Source: JAHEIJ01 sp040235565 (GTDB lineage Bacteria; Pseudomonadota; Gammaproteobacteria; UBA6429; Thiohalophilaceae). From it: a DNA stretch of 46,029 bases. The stretch is from NCBI GenBank assembly GCA_040235565.1, contig JBECLA010000020.1, positions 1-46,029 of the forward strand, written 5' to 3'. A program made the position numbers and the translations under genes. The notes under the pieces were generated by a model. It searched no databases. It saw only the letters and a list, made by a program, of their open reading frames with translations, and was not told the DNA's origin. Of this stretch, positions 35,858-43,803 are shown one piece after another (the stretch's first letter is position 1; every line of letters begins with the position of its first letter).

Positions 35858-36073
35858 TACCTCTCCCCCACTCTGATTTTCCACGTTAATCAGGGAGTTA
35901 TCCGGGGGCATAACTCGCTCGATGCCACTTTTAGAGACAGTTATTACATACCAAGGATGACTCTATCTTATTGATATTCACATATTTTTTTTGGACGGAT
36001 TCATAATTTCGGAAGTACTAATGCAGAATGATAATTTATGGTATCTAGGGTAGAAGTAATAATGTGGCCGATA

Positions 36074-36093
36074 GTCTGCTTACGGCTGCGGAC
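36074..36093. repeat. REP-like small hairpin (left copy)
   Basis: GTCTGC (36074-36079) and GCGGAC (36088-36093) form a 6-base-pair stem with one G-T pair around an 8-base loop. The stretch CGATAGTCTGCTTACGG around it resembles CGAACGTCTGCTTTGGG at 43580-43596, beside rsmA. About 18 of 23 aligned bases match. Such small imperfect palindromes are common in gammaproteobacterial intergenic DNA; the function is unknown. Confidence 0.4.
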
Positions 36094-36137
36094 ATTTACG
36101 GCTCATCTCTGAACTTTCCCTAGTCTTTACTTATTTT

Positions 36138-37262
36138 TTACGCCATCTTCGTAATGGTGCGGCGGAAGCGCATAAGTGCAAGGCCGAATAAGGCCGTACC
36201 GATAATTGCAATAGAAACAAATTGCGGCCAAACCGCGTCGAGGCCTGCACCACGATACAGGATCTCTTGAGCAAGGATGACAAAATGTGTGTTGGGCGCA
36301 CCCAGCATGAGGAACTGTACCGCCTCCGGCATACTCTCGCGTGGGGTCATGGCGCCGGACAGGTTCTGCAAAGGCAACAAGACTAACACCATCAGCAATC
36401 CAAACTGCGGCATGGAGCGTGCAATCGTGGCAAGAAAAATGCCCAGCGAACTAGCTGCGAAAAGATGCAGCGCAGCACCGGCGAAAAACAAACCGACAGA
36501 ACCCTGGATAGGAACCGCCAGGAGTCCACTTACGATGAACTGCAGTGAAAAAGCTGATGCAATCAGTACGACCACAATCATAGCCCAGATTTTACTACTC
36601 ATAATCTCGAAAGGTGTCACGGGCATCACAAGCAGATGCTCTATTGTTCCATGCTCACGTTCTCGGATCAATGCAGCGCCCGTGAGCACAATGGACAGCA
36701 TGGTGATGTTGTTGACAATCTGCATCACCGCACCGAACCAAGACTTGTTCATTTCGGAGTTGAAGCGGACTCGTAGTGCAAGATCGACCGGAAGCACCGT
36801 TTCCGCACGATACCGACGAGCGAAATCGCTTACCTGACCGTTGACGATCGCCTGAACGTAGCGGCTGCCGGAAAACGCCTGACTCATACGGGTCGCATCC
36901 ACATTGAGCTGGATAGCGGGGATGCGTCCAGCAAGTACGTCCCGCTGGAAACCGGACGGGATATATAGCGCAAAGGTATCAAGTCCGGCATCCATTCGCG
37001 CGTCCATCTCACCATGAGTAATTACCGTGGGCGGGAGAAAATACGGTGGATAAAAAGCATCGGTGATGCGTTGCGAAAGCGGCGATCGATCCTCGTCAAC
37101 AATAGCGATGGATGCCTTACGAAGGGTCTCCGGCATCGCCTGGGCACCGGTGTAAACCGAAAATGTGAAAGCATAGGCCACGAGAACCAGCATGATAGGG
37201 TCGCGCACCAGGCTGCGCAGTTCCTTGACGCCGAGGTGAATGATGTTACGCACGCTCTGCAT
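36138..37262 (-). CDS. yhhJ: ABC-2 type exporter permease (YhhJ-like)
   Basis: The 374-aa protein has one N-terminal membrane segment (MLVLVAYAFTFSVYTGA), a periplasmic domain of about 130 residues, then five spans, the ABC-2 (YhhJ/YbhR) design. Diagnostic text: ALIREREHGTIEHLLVMPVTPFEIMSSKIWAMIVV and LQNLSGAMTPRESMPEAVQFLM. It is the last gene of a minus-strand operon HlyD-(ATPase-ATPase-permease)-permease, which mirrors the E. coli yhiI-rbbA-yhhJ order. A two-base gap separates it from the upstream gene. It probably pairs with the fused permease to form the translocation path. The gene symbol is by gene order and resemblance. Confidence 0.88.
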   Translation of the reverse strand: MQSVRNIIHLGVKELRSLVRDPIMLVLVAYAFTFSVYTGAQAMPETLRKASIAIVDEDRSPLSQRITDAFYPPYFLPPTVITHGEMDARMDAGLDTFALYIPSGFQRDVLAGRIPAIQLNVDATRMSQAFSGSRYVQAIVNGQVSDFARRYRAETVLPVDLALRVRFNSEMNKSWFGAVMQIVNNITMLSIVLTGAALIREREHGTIEHLLVMPVTPFEIMSSKIWAMIVVVLIASAFSLQFIVSGLLAVPIQGSVGLFFAGAALHLFAASSLGIFLATIARSMPQFGLLMVLVLLPLQNLSGAMTPRESMPEAVQFLMLGAPNTHFVILAQEILYRGAGLDAVWPQFVSIAIIGTALFGLALMRFRRTITKMA

Positions 37263-37264
37263 GA

Positions 37265-40060
37265 CTACCGCTCCTGTTTGCGAAGAAGCAACGCGCCGAG
37301 TCCAATGAGCACGGGCACAGCAATCAACAGTGGCACGAATGACGCCTGTAGGTCCCCGAATTCCAATCCCTTGGCAAAAGTGCCGCGCGAGATGTCCAGG
37401 AAATGAGTGGTCGGATAGATCTCACCGATAAAACGTCCTGCTCCTTGCAAGGAAGATACGGGATCGATCAGCCCGGAGAACTGAATGGCCGGCAAAATGG
37501 TCAGCAAGGCTGTGCCGAACATGGCAGCAACCTGGCTTCGCATGAAGGCCGAGATCACCAAGCCAATGGCAGTGGCAGCTATCACGTACAACAGCGCGGC
37601 CACCGCCAGCGCCAGAAAGCTACCCTTAAGCGGTACGCCAAACAAGAAGATCGCTAACGCCGTGAGCAACAGGAAACTGACCATAGAAAGTACGACGTAG
37701 GGGATCTGCTTGCCGAGGAGAAATTCCAACGGTCTTACCGGTGTAACATAGAAATTGACCATGGAACCCAGTTCCTTCTCACGCACCACCGACAAGGTGC
37801 TGAGCATGGCCGGGATCAGCATCAGCATCAGAGGGATCGCCGCCGGCACCATAGCCGGCAGGCTTTTCACGTCCGGATTGTAGCGAAACCGTGTCTCGAT
37901 ACTTACCAGGCCTGCCTTGGCTCCTGCCACGTTCGACTCCCGTGCCCGCGCCGCGAGCCAATGCTGATGCATGCCCTGAACGTAACCGCTGACCATCTCA
38001 GCACGTTGCGGCATCGCGCCATCGATCCATGCGCCGATCTGCACGGGATCGCCACGAGCGATGTCGCGCGCAAAGCCGGGGGGGATCTCTAGAGCCAGAC
38101 TGAGCTTACCTGCTCGCATGCGCTGATCCAGATCGGCATAGCTGCTGATGGGTGGACGCTCGATGAAGTAACGCGAACCCGCCAGATTGAGTGTATAGTC
38201 GCGGCTTACGGTTGTCTGATCGAAGTCGAGTACCGCAAAACTAAGATCTTCTACGTCCAGGCTGATGCCGTAACCCAGCACGAGCATTAGGATAGCACTG
38301 CCGAGTGTAGCTAGCATCAGGCGGATCGGGTCGCGTCGCAATTCCAGTGCCTCGCGCCGGGTATAACTTAGCAGGCGGCGCAGATGGAATGATTCTGTCA
38401 AATGGGCGGCAGGGACTGAAGTGGCGGCTTCCGTTTCCAGTGCGGCGGACAATTGTCTCTTATCTGTTGCTTCCTTCGCTTTCGGCTCTCCTTTGGCAAC
38501 CTCCTCCTGAAGGCAGGTGATGAAAGCCTCTTCGAGATTGTTCACCTGGCGGCTTGCCACGATCGTGGCCGGTTCATCAGTCATCAGTACACGGCCTGCG
38601 TGCATGAGTGAAATCCGATCGCAGCGCGCGGCTTCATTCATAAGATGGGTCGAAATGAAGATGGTGACATTGTCGCTGCGTGCCAGCTCGATTAGCACTT
38701 TCCAGAAATCATCACGCGCTACAGGATCAACACCTGAGGTGGGCTCATCCAGAATCAATATCTCAGGGCCGTGGATCATGGCGACAGCGAGCGACAAACG
38801 CTGGCGTTTACCAAGAGGCAAGGCGTCAGGGAAATGATCCATGATCTCGGCAAGACCAAAACGCTGCCCCATTTCCTGTACTCGAGAAGCGATGCGCTCT
38901 TCTGGCATACCAAAGAGTCGCGCATGTAGTACCAGATTCTGACGCACAGTAAGCTCGCCAAAGAGAGAGAAGGATTGGGTCATGTACCCGACGCGGCGGC
39001 GAGTGGCGATGTCATGTGGATCAAGCGGATGGCCGAACAGCCAGGCCTGCCCCTCACTAGGCGGCAGCAAGCCAGTGAGCATCTTCATGGTAGTCGTTTT
39101 GCCGCAACCGTTAGAACCGACGAAGCCGAATATCTCGCCTCGCCGGACGCGAAAACTGACGCGATCAACTGCCGTGAAAGTGCCAAAGCGCATGGTGAGA
39201 TCGCGCGCTTCTATTGCAACTTCTGTCTCATCGGCCGGGCGGTGTTGGATCGCCACGGGCTCGTAGCCTTCCCGCTGTGCGGCCGGTAGCAGTTTGATGA
39301 AGGCCTCATCGAGTGTGCTGCTGCCTGTGCGCGACAGGAGTTCTTCTGGTGTCCCAGCCGCGAGCACCGCGCCTTTATTCATGGCAACGAGCCAGTCAAA
39401 GCGCGCGGCCTCCTCCATGTAGGCAGTAGCAACCAGCACGCTCATGCCGGGACGGCTGGCGCGGATGCGTTCAATGAGTTCCCAGAACTGCCTTCTTGAC
39501 AGAGGGTCAACCCCTGTCGTGGGTTCGTCGAGAATCAAAAAGTCAGGATCATGGATGAGTGCACAACACAGTCCGAGCTTCTGCTTCATACCGCCTGATA
39601 ATTTGCCGACGGGTCGGTCAGCGAAGGGTGCAAGGCCGGTTGCATCGAGCAGTTCGCCAATACGCCGTTCACGCTCCGGTCGGGCATGACCGAACAGACG
39701 GCCGAAGAAGTCCACATTTTCGAATACGGAAAGTGTTGGATAAAGGTTCCTGCCTAGTCCCTGCGGCATGTAGGCAATACGGGGACAGATTGTCCCCCTG
39801 TGATGTGCGTCGGTCATATCACCATCCAGGACCTCAATATCCCCACCCTGGATCTGACGCGCACCGGAGACCAGTGCCAAAAAGCTTGATTTGCCAACGC
39901 CATCGGGTCCGATCAGACCCGCCATGCAGCCAGACGGAATGTCCAGACTGATACCGTTGAGCGCCTGGACCTTTCCATAATGTAATGTGACATCCCGTAA
40001 GCGGGCAACCGGCGCAGCATCAGTACTTATGCCGGTTCGTTCCGAAGAACTTTGGTTCAT
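37265..40060 (-). CDS. rbbA: RbbA-type ABC transporter: two ATPase domains fused to a permease
   Basis: The 931-aa product contains two nucleotide-binding domains and an ABC-2 membrane domain. NBD1: Walker A GPDGVGKS at 51-58, LSGGMKQKLGL signature, LILDEPTTGVDP Walker B. NBD2 (about 285-520): Walker A GSNGCGKT, Walker B LILDEPTSGVDP, but a deviant signature, LPLGKRQRLSLA. Residues about 575-931 form the permease, with six spans and VVREKELGSMVNFYVTPVRPLEFLLGKQ. E. coli RbbA (YhiH) has the same fusion and was reported as ribosome-associated; an efflux role is suggested by the paired HlyD protein. The start overlaps the HlyD stop by 4 bases. Confidence 0.9.
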   Translation of the reverse strand: MNQSSSERTGISTDAAPVARLRDVTLHYGKVQALNGISLDIPSGCMAGLIGPDGVGKSSFLALVSGARQIQGGDIEVLDGDMTDAHHRGTICPRIAYMPQGLGRNLYPTLSVFENVDFFGRLFGHARPERERRIGELLDATGLAPFADRPVGKLSGGMKQKLGLCCALIHDPDFLILDEPTTGVDPLSRRQFWELIERIRASRPGMSVLVATAYMEEAARFDWLVAMNKGAVLAAGTPEELLSRTGSSTLDEAFIKLLPAAQREGYEPVAIQHRPADETEVAIEARDLTMRFGTFTAVDRVSFRVRRGEIFGFVGSNGCGKTTTMKMLTGLLPPSEGQAWLFGHPLDPHDIATRRRVGYMTQSFSLFGELTVRQNLVLHARLFGMPEERIASRVQEMGQRFGLAEIMDHFPDALPLGKRQRLSLAVAMIHGPEILILDEPTSGVDPVARDDFWKVLIELARSDNVTIFISTHLMNEAARCDRISLMHAGRVLMTDEPATIVASRQVNNLEEAFITCLQEEVAKGEPKAKEATDKRQLSAALETEAATSVPAAHLTESFHLRRLLSYTRREALELRRDPIRLMLATLGSAILMLVLGYGISLDVEDLSFAVLDFDQTTVSRDYTLNLAGSRYFIERPPISSYADLDQRMRAGKLSLALEIPPGFARDIARGDPVQIGAWIDGAMPQRAEMVSGYVQGMHQHWLAARARESNVAGAKAGLVSIETRFRYNPDVKSLPAMVPAAIPLMLMLIPAMLSTLSVVREKELGSMVNFYVTPVRPLEFLLGKQIPYVVLSMVSFLLLTALAIFLFGVPLKGSFLALAVAALLYVIAATAIGLVISAFMRSQVAAMFGTALLTILPAIQFSGLIDPVSSLQGAGRFIGEIYPTTHFLDISRGTFAKGLEFGDLQASFVPLLIAVPVLIGLGALLLRKQER

Positions 40061-41130
40061 TGTGGCAACCTAACCTGCAAGTGAGGGGGCCAATCTGTAT
40101 TTTGATCGATACGCACATAGGCCATACCGGGTAACCCCGTCTTGACATGAGGCAAGTACTGACGAAGCAGATCCGAATCGATCCGCGCCTTGATGCGAAA
40201 CATGAGTTTCTGACGCTCTTCTGTTGTTTCCACGGTTTTAGGTGTAAATTGCGCGACATCTGATACGAAGGATATTTTCGCCGGGATCACATATTGCGGG
40301 GCAGCATCGAGCACAATCCGCGCCTCGGCTCCCAGAGCAACCCACCCGGTTTGTTCCGTGGGTAGAAAAAATGTCATGTAGACATCCGTGAGATCGACCA
40401 TGTTGAGGACGACACCTCCCGCAGAGATCACCTCGCCGGGTTGTGCTACCCGATACTGAATTCGTCCGTCGCGTGGTGATTTCAGCACACTATCATCGAT
40501 TTCCGCCTTGATACGCTGAATTGTGGCGCGGGCTGCCTCAACCGCTGACTGTGCGGCAATGACCTGCGATTTGGTATTGGCTAATGCGGCCTCGGCAGCG
40601 GCAACCTGCGCCTGTGCTGCACTGACAGCTGCTTTCGCACTTTCGAACCGGGCACGGTCTTCGTCCCGCCTCTGCTTGGTTGCCGTACCTTTAGTTGCCA
40701 GTTCCTCGGTACGCACTACCTGTTTCTGTGCAGCATCGCGTTCGGCCTTTCGTTGCAAGACTACTGCATGCGCGGCATTGAGTTCCGCCTCGCGCTGATT
40801 TACCTGGCTTTGTGCTGTCTCAATACCAATAAGTGCACGTTGTAACTGAGCTTCGGCTTCACGGAGTTGTGCATCCAGCACAGCTGTGTCCATCCGCGCA
40901 AGCACGTCACCTGAACTGACAAAGTCACCCTCGTTGACGAGAATCTGGTTAATCCGGCCCGAAGTCTTGGCGGCAATATCAATCTCCACGGCCTCAAGCC
41001 GGCCATTGCTTCCTGCAAATCCCTGCGGCAATCCCTCAGGTTGAAATTTCTGCCAGATAAAAAAGGCAACGGCACAGAGTAGACCGATGACAATTATTAG
41101 AATCAGTCGTTTTTGGTTCGAATGCGTCAT
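40057..41130 (-). CDS. yhiI: HlyD-family periplasmic adaptor (YhiI-like)
   Basis: A 357-aa membrane-fusion protein. One N-terminal membrane span (LILIIVIGLLCAVAFFIW, residues 8-25) precedes the first lipoyl half-motif (GRLEAVEIDIAAKTSGRINQILVNEGDFVSSGDVLARMD). Residues about 80-215 form a long alpha-helical hairpin rich in Ala, Gln and Glu. The second lipoyl half and beta-barrel follow (DGRIQYRVAQPGEVISAGGVVLNMVDLTDVYMTFFLPTEQ). It would link the inner-membrane transporter to an outer-membrane channel, which is not encoded nearby. It is the first gene of the operon and divergent from the DUF1207 gene. Confidence 0.9.
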   Translation of the reverse strand: MTHSNQKRLILIIVIGLLCAVAFFIWQKFQPEGLPQGFAGSNGRLEAVEIDIAAKTSGRINQILVNEGDFVSSGDVLARMDTAVLDAQLREAEAQLQRALIGIETAQSQVNQREAELNAAHAVVLQRKAERDAAQKQVVRTEELATKGTATKQRRDEDRARFESAKAAVSAAQAQVAAAEAALANTKSQVIAAQSAVEAARATIQRIKAEIDDSVLKSPRDGRIQYRVAQPGEVISAGGVVLNMVDLTDVYMTFFLPTEQTGWVALGAEARIVLDAAPQYVIPAKISFVSDVAQFTPKTVETTEERQKLMFRIKARIDSDLLRQYLPHVKTGLPGMAYVRIDQNTDWPPHLQVRLPQ

Positions 41131-41302
41131 AATTTGTCCTGCAAATCCTAAAGAGTTTTTATTAGTGAATTTTGTTGAATAATCTTCTCATGCGTGAGAT
41201 TGGCGTTTTAATTTACACAGACATTTTTTGTGTGTATTTCCTCATTGATAAGGGTGACATGGCCTTGCCAGATTGCAGTTTTAATCATAGCACCATGACG
41301 AT

Positions 41303-41359
41303 TTGGCTTCTGATAGCGTGAGATATACAGTTTGATTCAGCTCAATAATACTTATTGAG
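41303..41359 (+). promoter_or_regulatory. Candidate promoter and operator of the DUF1207-patatin genes
   Basis: TTGGCT at 41303-41308 and TACAGT at 41326-41331 are separated by exactly 17 bases and each match the sigma70 consensus at 4 of 6 positions. Transcription would start near 41338. Directly there, CTCAATAA (41341-41348) and TTATTGAG (41352-41359) form a perfect 8-base-pair inverted repeat with a TAC centre, where a repressor would act. The DUF1207 start lies 56 bases downstream. No regulator gene is encoded beside it. Confidence 0.4.
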
Positions 41360-41414
41360 GGACTCGAAAAGTATCAAGACATCAGGATAATTATCCAATA
41401 AGAGAACAAGAATA

Positions 41415-42347
41415 ATGTCCACTAATAATTCTAATTCATCATGTGTTGCATGCTCATGCAGTATCGTTTTGTTACTCATATGCACCGTAGCCAGTGCTTC
41501 TGAACACCCATCAGAAACGGCCGAAATCGGGATAGATCAACAGACAAATAATGGTATGAATGCAGAGACAAGTGACATACCCATAAAACAAGGCAGTTTT
41601 CCAGGTGGCGATGTATTCGTCCCTCTCATCGCTGCACCGAAAGAACCTCAGTTCTTCGCAAGCTACATAAAGCTCGATAATCAGAACACCAATAACCTGG
41701 CCCTGGTGGGACTTGGGGATACCTTTGGACTTTATCGCTGGGAAGATAATGGGCTGGGTGATGGATGGCAACTGAGTTTCTTTGGCGCTTTCTTTTCCCA
41801 GTTCAATATGGATGCTTCTTCAAATGATTTACTTAACACCGACTATCAAGTCGGATTTCCGTTTACTTACCGACAAGGATCTTTCTCTGCCCGGTTACGT
41901 TTGTATCATCAAAGCTCTCACTTGGGTGACGAATTATTGCTGGGAAATAATCCACCACCACGAATCAATTTAAGTGTAGAAGTTGTGGATGCGCTGTTGT
42001 CATACGAGTGGCGTAATTGGCGGAGTTATGGTGGACTATCATATATCTTACGTCATGACCCGGAAGAGTTTGACCCTTGGGGCGCACAAGCCGGTGTCGA
42101 GTACAGGAGTCCGGTTAACGTCCTCGGTGCAAATCAATTCCTTGGAGGGCTTGATATAGAATCATTCGAAGAGATCAATTGGAAAGCTGCTGTGAGCCTC
42201 AAAATAGGGCTTGCCTATGGTCGACAACTACAGGGAGAGAAAGGCATACGCTTTATGCTAGAAGTCTATGATGGACCTGCGCCATTTGGCCAATTTTATA
42301 TTCGCGAGATAACCTATTACGGCCTTGGTATTTATTTCGACATTTAA
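41415..42347 (+). CDS. DUF1207 family outer-membrane beta-barrel protein
   Basis: A 310-aa secreted protein. Residues about 13-29 form a signal sequence (VACSCSIVLLLICTVASA). The rest alternates polar and aromatic residues as in a beta-barrel and includes SFSARLRLYHQSSHLGDELLL, a recognisable DUF1207 hallmark, with VVDALLSYEW and QAGVEYRSP. It ends in strand-like YYGLGIYFDI, with a terminal hydrophobic residue plausible for outer-membrane assembly. Function of DUF1207 is unknown. The next gene, a patatin-like lipoprotein, begins 26 bases later, so the two are probably co-transcribed. Codon use appears AT-richer than in the core genes. Confidence 0.85.
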   Translation: MSTNNSNSSCVACSCSIVLLLICTVASASEHPSETAEIGIDQQTNNGMNAETSDIPIKQGSFPGGDVFVPLIAAPKEPQFFASYIKLDNQNTNNLALVGLGDTFGLYRWEDNGLGDGWQLSFFGAFFSQFNMDASSNDLLNTDYQVGFPFTYRQGSFSARLRLYHQSSHLGDELLLGNNPPPRINLSVEVVDALLSYEWRNWRSYGGLSYILRHDPEEFDPWGAQAGVEYRSPVNVLGANQFLGGLDIESFEEINWKAAVSLKIGLAYGRQLQGEKGIRFMLEVYDGPAPFGQFYIREITYYGLGIYFDI

Positions 42348-42373
42348 AATAGCTATAGCTACATATAAACTAA

Positions 42374-43570
42374 ATGAATTACTTGATCATTAGTATTGGA
42401 TTACTGCTCATCTTTTCAAGCTCAGGATGCGCCCCTTTACCACGCAACCCCGTCCCGCTAGCTGATCAAGAATCCGCCGAAATCCCGGGCATGAGTGAGA
42501 TTCGTGCAATATCGGGATTGGATAATCAAAAATTCGAGGAAGACATTCTATACTCTGACCACCAATATCGGAGCTATCGGAGTCTGACTGACACTGAGAA
42601 ATTAGTACAAAATCTGCTTGTTCTTTCTGGTGGTGCTGACAATGGGGCCTTTGGAGCGGGATTCTTAAATGGTTGGAGTCGTGCCGGTACGCGGCCTGAG
42701 TTTAAAATCGTTACAGGAGTAAGTACGGGCGCACTTATCGCACCGTTTGCCTTCCTGGGATCTGACCATGACGAAGAATTGAAAGATGCATTCACCACAA
42801 TTAACGCTCGTGACATTTATACTCGACGTGGTTTCATAAGCGCGCTTTGGGATGAGGCCTTTGTAGATACGGAACCATTGGTGAAATTGATCGAACGCTA
42901 TTGTAATGAGTCGCTCTTGTCAAAAGTCGCAAGGGAGCATGACAAGGGTAGAAGACTCTGGATTGCTACCGTCAACCTTGATGCAGACAGACTGGTTATC
43001 TGGAACATGGGCGCAATTGCAAAAAGCAGCCATCCAGATGCCTTAAAGCTTTTTCGTCAAGTCATTCTTGCTTCAAGTTCCATTCCAGGCGTATTCCCGC
43101 CGGTATTAATTGATGTAAAAGTCAAAGGGAAACCTTTTGATGAAATGCATGTCGATGGCGGCGTGAAAGCACAACTGTTTGTGACCGCAGAAACTTTAAA
43201 TCTAAAAAGACTAAAGACGCATTATATAGAGAAGATACCTGCACGGCCTGAGTGGCGTATTTTTATTATTAGAAATAGTCAAGTCGGTCCTGAACCGCAA
43301 CAAGTTCCTCGTAAAGTTTCAAATATCACAAGAAAAGCTTTTTCATCATTGCTCAAGTCAAATGGCCGAAGCGACTTAGAACGAATATATCGATTGGCAA
43401 AAGAAAATGAACTTGACTTCAACTGGATTTCCCTACCAACAGCATATAAACCAGAAACACAGACACCTTTCGACAAAGCCGAGATGAACAGAATGTTTAA
43501 TCTTGGCTATGAACTCGGTTTAAAAGGGAATTCCTGGCGCAAACAACCGCCAGGACTTGGTCAGAATTGA
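42374..43570 (+). CDS. Patatin-like phospholipase lipoprotein
   Basis: The 398-aa precursor has a lipoprotein signal (LLLIFSSSGCAPL). The patatin core shows the oxyanion GG at 86-87 (LSGGADNGAFGAGFLNGW), the nucleophile S117 in GVSTG (GxSxG) and the catalytic D261 in VDGG. The family cleaves acyl chains from phospholipids or neutral lipids. The GGADNGAFGAG spacing is the lipoprotein-type patatin seen in many gammaproteobacteria rather than the secreted ExoU type. With the DUF1207 barrel just upstream it may act at the outer membrane. It is divergent from the exporter operon; rsmA follows after about 190 bases. Confidence 0.9.
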   Translation: MNYLIISIGLLLIFSSSGCAPLPRNPVPLADQESAEIPGMSEIRAISGLDNQKFEEDILYSDHQYRSYRSLTDTEKLVQNLLVLSGGADNGAFGAGFLNGWSRAGTRPEFKIVTGVSTGALIAPFAFLGSDHDEELKDAFTTINARDIYTRRGFISALWDEAFVDTEPLVKLIERYCNESLLSKVAREHDKGRRLWIATVNLDADRLVIWNMGAIAKSSHPDALKLFRQVILASSSIPGVFPPVLIDVKVKGKPFDEMHVDGGVKAQLFVTAETLNLKRLKTHYIEKIPARPEWRIFIIRNSQVGPEPQQVPRKVSNITRKAFSSLLKSNGRSDLERIYRLAKENELDFNWISLPTAYKPETQTPFDKAEMNRMFNLGYELGLKGNSWRKQPPGLGQN

Positions 43571-43583
43571 GTTTGCAGCGAAC

Positions 43584-43605
43584 GTCTGCTTTGGGTTGCG
43601 GGTTC
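43584..43605. repeat. REP-like small hairpin (right copy)
   Basis: GTCTGC at 43584-43589 is followed by TTTGGGTT and GCGG (43598-43601); GAAC before it and GTTC at 43602-43605 can also pair. The surrounding sequence resembles the hairpin near 36074-36093, with about 18 of 23 bases matching. The two copies lie just inside the ends of the exporter/DUF1207/patatin block. Confidence 0.35.
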
Positions 43606-43736
43606 AATTGATCAACATAACACATTGGTCAAATCACAAAGAACCGTTGTGAATATCGATGCGACTTGCGATCGCTCAACACGGAAACCTAACGTGGTGA
43701 TATCATTGGCCTTAACTACTTAGCCAACTGATACCT

Positions 43737-43803
43737 GACTGAAATATTGAATAAACGCATGGATAACCCGCCAGTACACAGACCAAGAAAACGCTTCGGC
43801 CAG
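43737..43803 (+). repeat. rsmA-start direct repeat (intact copy)
   Basis: This 67-base segment spans the last 22 bases before the rsmA ATG (43759) and its first 15 codons. It is the partner of the decayed copy at 35791-35857, in the same orientation and exactly 7946 bases apart. The 22 bases before the ATG match at all but one position; the 45 coding bases match at 34. The upstream part is thus better conserved than the coding part. Confidence 0.85.

Larger units (their letters stand above)
35552..36137. other. Long intergenic region holding the rsmA 5' remnant
   Basis: 586 AT-rich bases between the 1610-aa gene and the ABC permease. No intact gene is supported. It contains the decayed rsmA 5' end (35791-35857) and a small hairpin (36074-36093), described separately. 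A 96-codon frame exists on the minus strand (35621-35911), but it runs antisense through the rsmA remnant, has no Shine-Dalgarno and is not called. Confidence 0.6.

Noticed and set aside
35621..35911. 96-codon minus-strand frame in the intergenic region
   Set aside because: It runs antisense through the rsmA remnant, lacks a Shine-Dalgarno and has no recognisable domain. A faint transposase-like tail was considered but is too weak to call.
25796..43758. Defence island, CRISPR array or prophage in the accessory region
   Set aside because: No repeats of CRISPR type, no nuclease, helicase, integrase or phage structural gene is visible.
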